From Microbacterium galbinum (GTDB taxonomy: Bacteria; Actinomycetota; Actinomycetes; Actinomycetales; Microbacteriaceae), in the NCBI RefSeq assembly GCF_023091225.1, contig NZ_JAHWXM010000001.1, forward strand, positions 2,251,813-2,315,812: a stretch of DNA of 64,000 nt, written 5' to 3'. Position 1 is the stretch's first letter. The number at the start of each line of letters is the position of its first letter. The notes beneath the pieces are model-generated. The model saw only the letters and a list, made by a program, of their open reading frames with translations, was not told where the DNA came from and ran no database searches. The position numbers were made by a program, and so were the translations under genes. Below, piece after piece: positions 27,149 to 34,788 of the stretch.

Positions 27149-28072
27149 ATGTTTCACGTGAAACAGTCCGAGAAGGCATCCCCGAGTGAATCATTCGGGA
27201 TGGATACACCGCTCGCGCGGGAGCTCGCCGACCTGTCAGCTCGACGTCGTGCTCTGGAGTCCACGAAGGTGGAGTTCTCCGGAGAGACGCGGGTGATGAC
27301 GGTCTCCAACCAGAAGGGTGGGGTCGGTAAGACCACGACTGCGGTGAACGTGGCTTCGGCCCTCGCCGGACTGGGGGCGAAGGTCCTCGTGATCGACCTC
27401 GATCCGCAGGGAAACGCGTCGACGGCGCTCGGAGTTCCACACAATGCGGAGACCGCGAGCATCTACGACGTCCTGATCGAGGGCACGCCCCTCGCTGAGA
27501 TCGTCCAGCAGAGCCCCGAAGATGAGAACCTCTTCTGCGCGCCGAGCACGATTCACCTCGCCGGCGCCGAGATCGAGCTCGTGGCGCAGGTCGCGCGCGA
27601 GCATCGACTGCGCACAGCACTCGACGAGTACCTCAAGAGCACGCCGATGGACTTCGTGATCATCGACTGCCCGCCGTCGCTCGGTCTCCTCACGATCAAC
27701 GCGTTCACCGCGGCATCCGAGGTCTTCATTCCCATTCAGTGCGAGTACTACGCGCTGGAGGGTCTGAGCCAACTGCTCGGCAGCATCCAGATGATCCAGA
27801 AGCACCTGAACCCGGGTCTCCACCTCTCGACGATCCTGTTGACGATGTACGACGGGCGTACCCGCCTGGCGCAGCAGGTGGCCGAAGAGGTGCGCGGTCA
27901 TTTCCCCGAGCAGGTGCTCGAGACGATGATCCCGCGGTCGGTGCGCGTGTCGGAAGCCCCGAGTTTCGGCCAGACGGTGATCGCCTACGACGGTCAGTCC
28001 GCCGGCGCGATCGCGTATCGTGAGGCCGCTGTCGAAATCGCGTCGCGTGCGGCGCAGAGCAAGGAGAAATGA
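27149..28072 (+). CDS. parA: chromosome partitioning ATPase ParA
   Basis: Deviant-Walker ATPase that binds DNA non-specifically and moves ParB-parS complexes. Start at ATG 27149, supported by AAAGGAG 6-12 bases upstream; the first codons (MFHVKQ) are read through parS site 10. Of the 307 aa, residues 7-48 form a variable extension. The Walker A is KGGVGKTTT (56-64) and is preceded by VMTVSNQ. Other marks are VLVIDLDPQGNAST, IIDCPPSLGLLTINA and PSFGQTVIAYD. It overlaps parB by 4 bases. Confidence 0.97.
   Translation: MFHVKQSEKASPSESFGMDTPLARELADLSARRRALESTKVEFSGETRVMTVSNQKGGVGKTTTAVNVASALAGLGAKVLVIDLDPQGNASTALGVPHNAETASIYDVLIEGTPLAEIVQQSPEDENLFCAPSTIHLAGAEIELVAQVAREHRLRTALDEYLKSTPMDFVIIDCPPSLGLLTINAFTAASEVFIPIQCEYYALEGLSQLLGSIQMIQKHLNPGLHLSTILLTMYDGRTRLAQQVAEEVRGHFPEQVLETMIPRSVRVSEAPSFGQTVIAYDGQSAGAIAYREAAVEIASRAAQSKEK
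27151..27164. promoter_or_regulatory. parS site 10, inside the parA start
   Basis: Perfect GTTTCACGTGAAAC that begins at the third base of the parA ATG and encodes residues 2-5 (FHVK). 307 bases after site 9. ParB binding here would block parA translation initiation or transcription. Confidence 0.95.
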
Positions 28073-29049
28073 TGGCGAAGCGCACTGGTCTGGGCCGCGG
28101 AATCGGCGCACTCATCCCCACGGCCGATCAGACGGAGCGTCCGGTCGACGTGTTCTTCCCCGGCGCGAGCATCCGTCCGTCGGAGTCGACGACCACGACC
28201 GAGGCACCGGCCGAGGGCGCGGATGCTGCGGACCTCACCGTCGTGCCGGGAATCCACCTCGTGCAGGTCGACCCGAACAAGATCGTCGCCAACCCGCGCC
28301 AGCCGCGCACCCACTTCGACGCCGATGATCTCGCCGAGCTGGTGCACAGCGTGCGGGAGTTCGGCGTGCTGCAGCCCGTCGTCGTGCGCACCAACTCCGA
28401 GGGCGACTACGAGCTGATCATGGGGGAGCGGCGCACGCGCGCCGCTCGGGAGGCCGGCCTCACCGCCATCCCCGCGATCGTGCGCGAGACCGCCGATGAG
28501 AATCTCCTGCGCGACGCGCTGCTCGAGAACCTCCACCGTTCCGAGCTCAACCCTCTGGAAGAGGCATCCGCCTACCAGCAGCTGCTCGAGGACTTCGGCA
28601 TCACGCAGGAGGAACTCGCGACGCGCATCGGTCGTTCCCGTCCTCAGATCAGCAACACGATCCGTCTGCTCAAGCTGCCGGTGCCCGTGCAGCAGCGTGT
28701 CGCGGCGGGCGTGCTGACCGCGGGCCACGCTCGCGCGATCCTCAGCCTCGAGACGCCCGAATCGATGCAGCGCCTCGCCGACAAGGTCGTGAACGAAGAC
28801 CTCTCGGTGCGCGCGACCGAGGAGGCCGCGAAGACGCAGTGGAGCAGTGGCACCAAGACGACGAAGGCGACGCCGGGAGCGCGCCGCGCCTACCTCGACG
28901 AGGTCGCCGGCAAGCTCGGGGATCGCCTCAACACGCGGGTCAAGATCTCCCTCGGATCGCGCAAAGGCCAGGTCACGATCGATTTCGCCTCGATCCAGGA
29001 TCTCAACCGCATCCTCAGTGAACTCGGCGAGGAGAGCTACGGCAACTGA
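28069..29049 (+). CDS. parB: chromosome partitioning protein ParB (parS-binding CTPase)
   Basis: A 326-aa protein starting at ATG 28069 or the adjacent ATG 28072 (MAKRTGLGRGIGALIP), after AAGGAG. The ParA-stimulating N-terminal LGRGIGALIP is present. The N-terminal CTP-binding domain shows NPRQPRTHFD and GERRTRAAREAG. The HTH region is FGITQEELATRIGRSRPQIS. The C-terminal dimer domain begins near KLGDRLNTRVKISLGSRKGQ. It binds the parS cluster upstream of parA, spreads as a clamp, and recruits SMC. A terminator follows. Confidence 0.97.
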   Translation: MMAKRTGLGRGIGALIPTADQTERPVDVFFPGASIRPSESTTTTEAPAEGADAADLTVVPGIHLVQVDPNKIVANPRQPRTHFDADDLAELVHSVREFGVLQPVVVRTNSEGDYELIMGERRTRAAREAGLTAIPAIVRETADENLLRDALLENLHRSELNPLEEASAYQQLLEDFGITQEELATRIGRSRPQISNTIRLLKLPVPVQQRVAAGVLTAGHARAILSLETPESMQRLADKVVNEDLSVRATEEAAKTQWSSGTKTTKATPGARRAYLDEVAGKLGDRLNTRVKISLGSRKGQVTIDFASIQDLNRILSELGEESYGN

Positions 29050-29075
29050 GCCGGATCCACCGCAGAGAACCGCGT

Positions 29076-29110
29076 CCGACCCCCTGAATCACGGGGAGTC
29101 GGGCGCTTTT
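29076..29110 (+). terminator. terminator after parB
   Basis: Stem CCGACCCCC / GGGG-A-GTCGG with loop TGAATCAC, then GCGCTTTT. It starts 27 bases past the parB stop. Confidence 0.8.
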
Positions 29111-29195
29111 CTCGTCGACGGCCCTCGATGTCAAGCACCCCCGCGAGATTCTCCGGAGTTCTAGACTCGCTGAGGACGACCCATGGGAGGGCAAC

Positions 29196-30644
29196 ATGTC
29201 AGCGACAGCATCCGGATCCGGCATCAAGGGGAAGGTGATCGCGATCAGCATCGCCGCGGCCCTCGGCGGATTCCTCTTCGGATTCGACACAGCGGTCATC
29301 AACGGCGCGGTGGATGCTCTCGCCGGCAACCAGTCGGGCTTCGACCTCGGCGCCGGCCTCAAGGGCTTCGCCGTTTCGTCGGCCCTCATCGGTTGTGCGG
29401 TCGGCGCGTGGTTCGCCGGTCCGCTGGCGAACCGGTACGGACGCATCCCCATCATGGTCGCGGCTGCGGTCCTCTTCCTGGTGTCGTCGATCGGTTCCGG
29501 CCTGGCGTTCAGCGTCGTCGACCTGATCATCTGGCGCATCGTCGGTGGCCTGGGTGTCGGCGCGGCATCCGTCATCGCGCCGGCGTACATCGCCGAGGTC
29601 TCTCCCGCCAGCATGCGCGGTCGACTCGGCTCGCTGCAGCAGCTCGCGATCGTGAGCGGTATCTTCGTCGCCCTGTTGTCGGACGCCCTGCTCGCCGAGG
29701 TCGCCGGCGGCGCCGCCGAGTCGCTCTGGGGTCTGTACGCCTGGCGATGGATGTTCATCGCGGAGGCGATCCCGGCGACCGTCTACGGCATCATGGCGCT
29801 GAAACTCCCCGAATCCCCGCGCTATCTCGTGCGCAAGGGCGACATCGAGAAGGCATCCGAGGTGCTCACGACCGTCACGGGCACGGTCGATGTGAAGGCC
29901 AAGATCTCCGAGATCACCGGCACGATCGACACGGAGAAGAAGGAATCCCTGCGCGACCTGCGCGGCAACCGCTTCGGCCTCAAGCCGATCGTCTGGGTCG
30001 GCATCCTGCTGTCGGTCTTCCAGCAGTTCGTCGGCATCAACGTCATCTTCTACTACTCGACGACGCTGTGGCAGTCGGTCGGCTTCGGTGAGTCCGAGGC
30101 GCTGCTGATCACGGTGATCACTTCCGTCACGAACATCGTGGTGACGATCGTCGCGATCCTGCTCGTCGACAAGGTCGGCCGCCGCATCATGCTGCTCGTC
30201 GGATCGGTGGGCATGACGATCTCTCTCGGCCTCATGGCTCTCGCGTTCTCGTTCGGCACCCTCGATTCCGCCGGTGCCGTCACGCTGCCCGAGCCCTGGT
30301 CGACCGTGGCGCTGATCTGCGCCAACGCGTTCGTCGTGTTCTTCGGTGCCACCTGGGGCCCGCTCGTGTGGGTGCTGCTGGGCGAGATGTTCCCGAACTC
30401 GATCCGCGCGGGCGCTCTCGCGGTCGCAGCGGCGGCGCAGTGGGCGGCGAACTTCTTCATCTCGACGACGTTCCCCGCGTTCGCCAACATCGGCCTGCCG
30501 TCCGCCTACGGTTTCTACGCGTTCTTCGCACTGCTGTCGTTCTTCTTCGTGTACTTCAAGGTCGCCGAGACCAAGGGCAAGGAGCTCGAGGACATGAGCG
30601 AAGATGTGAAGGTCGAGCGCCGACCCCGTCGCGCACGCGCGTAG
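29196..30644 (+). CDS. MFS sugar:proton symporter
   Basis: A 482-aa protein with 12 predicted membrane spans. Sugar-porter signatures are seen: GFLFGFDTAVINGAV in the first span, GPLANRYGRIPIM in the first loop, PESPRYLVRKGD before the central loop, QQFVGINVIFYYS in span 7, VDKVGRRIMLL, and the C-terminal VAETKGKELEDM. This is the pattern of XylE/GlcP/IolT-like importers; substrate (glucose, xylose or inositol) cannot be assigned. It is a single-gene unit: the parB terminator is upstream and a small unknown gene starts 10 bases downstream. Confidence 0.92.
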   Translation: MSATASGSGIKGKVIAISIAAALGGFLFGFDTAVINGAVDALAGNQSGFDLGAGLKGFAVSSALIGCAVGAWFAGPLANRYGRIPIMVAAAVLFLVSSIGSGLAFSVVDLIIWRIVGGLGVGAASVIAPAYIAEVSPASMRGRLGSLQQLAIVSGIFVALLSDALLAEVAGGAAESLWGLYAWRWMFIAEAIPATVYGIMALKLPESPRYLVRKGDIEKASEVLTTVTGTVDVKAKISEITGTIDTEKKESLRDLRGNRFGLKPIVWVGILLSVFQQFVGINVIFYYSTTLWQSVGFGESEALLITVITSVTNIVVTIVAILLVDKVGRRIMLLVGSVGMTISLGLMALAFSFGTLDSAGAVTLPEPWSTVALICANAFVVFFGATWGPLVWVLLGEMFPNSIRAGALAVAAAAQWAANFFISTTFPAFANIGLPSAYGFYAFFALLSFFFVYFKVAETKGKELEDMSEDVKVERRPRRARA

Positions 30645-30654
30645 GCTGGAAGGC

Positions 30655-30990
30655 ATGAGCGAGTCCGTCCCCCGTCGCGCCAGCCTGGAAGTACTGCGTG
30701 CCGAGGCATCCGACGAACTCGCCGTGATCGTGCAGGAGCGGTTGCTGGGCGGGGAGGACCCGTGGGAGTTCATGGAGGAGCTCCCCAGCATCGATGAGCT
30801 CGTCGTCTACCTGCTGCGCGCCGACAACATCAGCGCGAACGACGGCGTGCGGCCGAACGAAGCCCGGCACTACCGGGTGCTGCGGCAGATCGCCCTCGAG
30901 TACCCGGAGCTGACGCCGGCCGTGTGGGGCCTGCTCGACGAGAAGCAGCGCTACCGCCGGTGGGACCCGACGGTCGCGGACGCCTCCTGA
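30655..30990 (+). CDS. conserved small protein of unknown function
   Basis: A 111-aa protein with no signal or membrane segment. It starts MSESVPRRASLEVLRAEASD and has ELAVIVQERLLGGEDPWEFM and DELVVYLLRADNISANDG, then a basic end (LLDEKQRYRRWDP). It appears mainly alpha-helical. It starts 10 bases after the MFS gene and ends 2 bases before the GrpB gene, so the three may be co-transcribed. I do not recognise a characterised family. Confidence 0.6.
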   Translation: MSESVPRRASLEVLRAEASDELAVIVQERLLGGEDPWEFMEELPSIDELVVYLLRADNISANDGVRPNEARHYRVLRQIALEYPELTPAVWGLLDEKQRYRRWDPTVADAS

Positions 30991-30992
30991 CG

Positions 30993-31520
30993 ATGCCACG
31001 GATGCTCGTCGCCTACGACCCGTCGTGGCCCGAGCAGTTCGCGGATGCTGCCGCCCTGTTGCGCTCGCACGGCGACCCGGACTGGGTCATCGAGCACATC
31101 GGTTCGACCGCGATCCCCGGCATGCGCGCGAAGCCCATCATCGACCTCGCGGTGCGGGTTGCGGATCCTGCGGACTTCGAGCGGCATCGGAGTGCGCTCG
31201 AGAGGTCGGGCTGGCGGCGGGGGAGCGCGGTGCGCAGTCACCCGGTGATGCTCCGTGAGAGGGACGGCGTGCGCACGCATATCGCGCACTTCTTCACCGC
31301 GGCAGACTGGGATGCCGTGAACCAGAGGATCCTGCGGGACTGGCTGCTCGAGCACCCCGCGGATGCCGATCGCTACCGGCACGCGAAGTGCGATGCCGTG
31401 GCCGCCGCTGCCCGCGGTACCTCGAGCTACAGCGCCGCGAAGACCCCGGTGATCCAGGAGATCGTGGATCGCGCGCGCACGGCCCGGGGGTTGCCGCGGA
31501 TCGAGGTGTCGGACAAGTAG
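30993..31520 (+). CDS. GrpB/UPF0157 family protein
   Basis: A 175-aa protein; ATG 30993 gives MPRMLVAYDPSWPEQFADAA. The family motifs are YDPSWPEQF, EHIGSTAIPGMRAKPIIDLA and the middle RDGVRTHIAHFF. Conserved Tyr/His/Lys appear near the end (RYRHAKCDA). GrpB proteins belong to the nucleotidyltransferase superfamily (HIGST and IIDL strands resemble the GS..DxD region), but no substrate is established. It is the last gene of a possible three-gene set. Confidence 0.88.
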   Translation: MPRMLVAYDPSWPEQFADAAALLRSHGDPDWVIEHIGSTAIPGMRAKPIIDLAVRVADPADFERHRSALERSGWRRGSAVRSHPVMLRERDGVRTHIAHFFTAADWDAVNQRILRDWLLEHPADADRYRHAKCDAVAAAARGTSSYSAAKTPVIQEIVDRARTARGLPRIEVSDK

Positions 31521-31564
31521 CCGCGGGGTGGGGCCTTGCACAAGCCCAGGGACCCAGCTTCTGT

Positions 31565-31612
31565 CGGGAGGGGCCCGCGAAGCGGGAGGGTCCCCGTTCT
31601 GCGAGAGAGGGG
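31565..31612. repeat. core-only copy of the 99-bp element
   Basis: CGGGAGGGGCCCGCGAAGCG, then GGAGGGTCCCCGTTCTGCG, matching 26939-26987; the outer arms are missing. Confidence 0.7.
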
Positions 31613-31662
31613 AACATCCCGGAGCCCGTCACCGAAAGCATCCGTAGAACAACGGCAAGAAC

Positions 31663-31698
31663 GAGAAAGGCCGCCACCCTCCGAAGAGAGTGACGGCC
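31663..31698 (-). terminator. terminator of trxA
   Basis: On the minus strand GGCCGTCAC pairs with GTGGCGGCC (one G-U) round an 11-12-base loop, followed by TTTCTC. It lies 16 bases past the trxA stop. Confidence 0.75.
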
Positions 31699-31713
31699 CG
31701 AAACTTCTCAGAC

Positions 31714-32037
31714 TCAGCCGATGAAGGCCGCGAGGTCCTTCTCGAGGGCCGGCTTCGGCTTCGCGCCGATGATGGTCGTCTTGACCTCACCGCCCTGGAA
31801 CACCTTCATCGCCGGGATCGACGTGATCTGGTACTTCATCGCCAGCTCGGGGTTCTCGTCGACGTTGAGCTTGAGGATGGTGATCTTGTCGGGGTTGTCG
31901 GCCTGGATCTGGTCCAGGACCGGGGCGACCATACGACACGGTCCGCACCATTCGGCCCAGAAGTCCACGAGAATGGGACCTTCGGCCTGCAGTACGTCCT
32001 GCTCCCAGGTCGCCTGGCTCGTAGCCTGTGCACTCAT
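31714..32037 (-). CDS. trxA: thioredoxin
   Basis: A 107-aa thioredoxin. Start at ATG 32037 (MSAQATSQATWEQDVLQAEG), preceded by AAGGAG; an in-frame ATG 36 bases upstream would add an untypical leader. The active site is AEWCGPCRMVAP with Cys31 and Cys34. The cis-proline is in TSIPAMKVFQ. Reduced by the trxB product encoded just upstream on the same strand (66-base gap, enough for a separate promoter). Confidence 0.96.
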   Translation of the reverse strand: MSAQATSQATWEQDVLQAEGPILVDFWAEWCGPCRMVAPVLDQIQADNPDKITILKLNVDENPELAMKYQITSIPAMKVFQGGEVKTTIIGAKPKPALEKDLAAFIG

Positions 32038-32103
32038 CAGAGTTTCTCCTTGTTCGAGGTTCGTCGGATACAACAGCCGACCGGAGGAAAGTGTTCCCGT
32101 AGG

Positions 32104-33078
32104 TCAGGCGGTGATGATCTCGGCCGCTTCGGCGGCCGGGAACTCGACGGAGGCGTCTTCGAGGTCGGCGAGGAAGTGCTCGGCGTCGAGGGCGGCGACC
32201 GTTCCGGAACCGGCAGCGGTGATGGCCTGACGGTAGGTGGGGTCGATCACGTCGCCGGCGGCGAAGACACCGGGAACCGAGGTGACCGAGGAGCGGCCGT
32301 CGACCCAGATCGTGCCCTCGGCGGTGAGCTTCAGCTTGTCGTGCACGAGGTGCGTGCGCGGGTCGTTACCGATCGCGACGAAGAGACCGTCGAGGGGCAG
32401 TTCGCGCAGCGTGCCGTCTTCGGTGGAGCGCAGCTGCACGCCCTCGACCGAGTCCTTGCCGAGGATCTCGGCGACTTCGCTGTTCCAGATGAACTCGATC
32501 TTCTCGTTCGCGAAGGCGCGCTCCTGCATGATCTTCGACGCGCGGAGGGTGTCCTTGCGGTGGATCACGTAGACCTTGTCGGCGAAGCGGGTGAGGAACG
32601 TGGCCTCTTCCATCGCCGAGTCGCCGCCGCCGACGACCGCGATCGTCTTCTCGCGGAAGAAGAAGCCGTCGCAGGTGGCGCACCACGAGACGCCGTAGCC
32701 GGAGAGGCGCTCTTCGCCTTCGATGCCGAGCTTGCGGTACGCCGAGCCCGTCGCGTAGATGAGGGTCTGGGTCTCGTGCACCGTGCCGCTGCCGAGGGTG
32801 ACCTTCTTGACCGGTCCGTCGAGCTCGAGCGACGCGACGTCGTCGTAGACGACCTCGGTGCCGAACTTCTCGGCCTGCTCCTGGAACTTGGCCATGAGCT
32901 CGGGGCCCTGGATGCCATCGGGGAAGCCGGGGTAGTTCTCGACCTCGGTGGTGTTCATCAGCTCACCGCCGACCTCGACCGAGCTCGCGATGAGCAGCGG
33001 CTCGAGGTTCGCGCGCGCCGCGTATATGGCGGCGGTGAAACCGGCGGGGCCGGAGCCGATGATGACGACCTGACGCAT
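32104..33078 (-). CDS. trxB: thioredoxin-disulphide reductase
   Basis: A 324-aa flavoprotein starting at ATG 33078 (MRQVVIIGSGPAGFTAAIYA) after an AGGGAG site. FAD binding is shown by GSGPAGFTAA and GVFAAGDVIDP. The redox pair is CATC (Cys133 and Cys136). The NADPH domain has VVGGGDSAMEEATFL. It reduces TrxA with NADPH in the cytoplasm. The cluster murJ-trxB-trxA-parB in this order is conserved in Actinobacteria; here an MFS gene and two small genes are inserted between trxA and parB. Confidence 0.97.
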   Translation of the reverse strand: MRQVVIIGSGPAGFTAAIYAARANLEPLLIASSVEVGGELMNTTEVENYPGFPDGIQGPELMAKFQEQAEKFGTEVVYDDVASLELDGPVKKVTLGSGTVHETQTLIYATGSAYRKLGIEGEERLSGYGVSWCATCDGFFFREKTIAVVGGGDSAMEEATFLTRFADKVYVIHRKDTLRASKIMQERAFANEKIEFIWNSEVAEILGKDSVEGVQLRSTEDGTLRELPLDGLFVAIGNDPRTHLVHDKLKLTAEGTIWVDGRSSVTSVPGVFAAGDVIDPTYRQAITAAGSGTVAALDAEHFLADLEDASVEFPAAEAAEIITA

Positions 33079-33171
33079 GAAATGCTCCCTGTGAGAACTG
33101 CAATGCCATCGAATGATGTCCGACAGCTTCAACCCATGGTAACCGCGCGGCATTCCCGCGACGGGAGACGC

Positions 33172-34788
33172 TCAGCGACCGGGCAGGAAGCGCCGGGCGA
33201 GGGCTCCGGCGGCCTTCAGTTCGGGAGCGCGGAGCAGGGCGAGGATGCCGAGGTAGACGACCACGACGACGAGTCCGACGATCGCGGTACCGAGGGCGCC
33301 CTGGAACTTGTCGGCCATCGTCCAGCCGTCGACACCGCCCAGCAGCACGAAGGCGCCCCATCCGGCGAAGCCCGCGGGGATGCCGGCGAGTGCGAAGCGG
33401 CCGATCGCGGCCATCCAGGAGCGGATCTGCAGGCCGCCGATCTTGCGGTGCAGCAGCCAGGTGGCGACGATCGTCTGCACAATGCTCGCGATCGATTGGC
33501 CGAGGGCCACGGCGGCGGCGAGCGAGGTCAGCGGGATGATGCCCGCCTCACGCAGGCCGAGAGCCCCGAGGGCCGTGCCGACGATGAGCACGCACTGGAA
33601 GATCGTGAACCAGAACGGCGTGCGGGTGTCGTCGTAGGCGTAGAAGGTGCGCTGCACGATGAACAGGATCGTGAGCGGGATGAGGCCGAACAGATAGGCG
33701 ATCAGCACGAGGGCGGCCGCCTGGGCGTCGTCGGCGTTGTCGGTGAAGACGCGGGACGCGGGGATCGCGGCCGCGGCGACGGCGGCGGTGGCGGCGACGA
33801 TGAAGAACAGCAGGGTGCGGATGCTCTGCGCGATGTCCGCGCGAACCTCGTCGTCTCGTCCGGCTGCCGCGTGCGCGCTGATCTGCGTGAAGTACGGGGT
33901 GCCGATCGAGAGCACGATCACCGAGTAGGGGAGCATGAAGATGAGCCAGGCGTTGGCGGTCACGGTGGCCGAGGCCCCGAGGCCCGACACCTCGCTCACG
34001 AGATAGCCCTGGTACATGCCGGCCGCAAGGCTCGCGAACGCCATGAGGAACGTCCATCCGGCGAGCCGGCCGACGTTGCCGAGACCCACACCGCGCCAGC
34101 GGAAGTCGGGCTTGAGGGCGAGTCCGGTGCGGCGCCAGAACACGAGCAGCACGAGGGCCTGCAGCGCGATGCCGAGCGTGGCGGTGCCGCCGAGCACGGT
34201 GATCATCTCGGGCGTCCAGTCGGCCGCCTTGGTGGAGACCGGGCCGAAGAGGGCGCCGAGCGCGAGGAAGCCGGCGATCGAGACGATGTTGTTGACGACG
34301 GGGGCCCACGTGAAGGGACCGAAGATCTTGCGCGCGTTGAGCGCCTCGCCCAGCATCGCGTACAGGCCGTAGAGCAGGATCTGCGGCAGGCACCAGTAGG
34401 CGAGAGCGGTGGCCAGCGCCAGCGCATCATCGCTCGCCTTGCCGGCCACGAGGTGCACGAGCCAGGGCGCGGCCGCGGTGGCGATCGCGGTCACGACCAC
34501 GAGCACGACGGTGCCCAGGGTGAAGAGCTTCGAGATGAAGGCGTTGCCGCCGTCGGCATCCGCGGTGGCCTTCACGATCTGAGGGACGATCACCGCGGTG
34601 AGGATGCCGACCGAGATCAGGGAGAAGACGCTGTTCGGCAGCTGGTTCGCGTAGGTGAAGGCGTCCGCCGCCTCGGAGGCGACCGATCCCAGCACTCCGA
34701 CGAGCACGATGCTGCGGAGCAGCCCCGTGATGCGGGAGACGAGGGTGCCGGCGCCGATGATCGCGCTCGCGCGCCCGAGACTGCTCAC
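33172..34788 (-). CDS. murJ: lipid II flippase MurJ/MviN
   Basis: A 538-aa MOP-superfamily flippase that moves lipid II across the membrane for peptidoglycan synthesis. GTG start (MSSLGRASAIIGAGTLVSRI). About 14 hydrophobic spans are spread over residues 5-520. Family parts include SRITGLLRSIVLVGVLG, PNSVFSLISVGILTAVIVP and LPYSVIVLSIGTPYFTQISA. It lacks the C-terminal kinase-like extension of mycobacterial MviN. Its start overlaps the stop of the DUF6049-type gene by 4 bases. Confidence 0.95.
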   Translation of the reverse strand: MSSLGRASAIIGAGTLVSRITGLLRSIVLVGVLGSVASEAADAFTYANQLPNSVFSLISVGILTAVIVPQIVKATADADGGNAFISKLFTLGTVVLVVVTAIATAAAPWLVHLVAGKASDDALALATALAYWCLPQILLYGLYAMLGEALNARKIFGPFTWAPVVNNIVSIAGFLALGALFGPVSTKAADWTPEMITVLGGTATLGIALQALVLLVFWRRTGLALKPDFRWRGVGLGNVGRLAGWTFLMAFASLAAGMYQGYLVSEVSGLGASATVTANAWLIFMLPYSVIVLSIGTPYFTQISAHAAAGRDDEVRADIAQSIRTLLFFIVAATAAVAAAAIPASRVFTDNADDAQAAALVLIAYLFGLIPLTILFIVQRTFYAYDDTRTPFWFTIFQCVLIVGTALGALGLREAGIIPLTSLAAAVALGQSIASIVQTIVATWLLHRKIGGLQIRSWMAAIGRFALAGIPAGFAGWGAFVLLGGVDGWTMADKFQGALGTAIVGLVVVVVYLGILALLRAPELKAAGALARRFLPGR

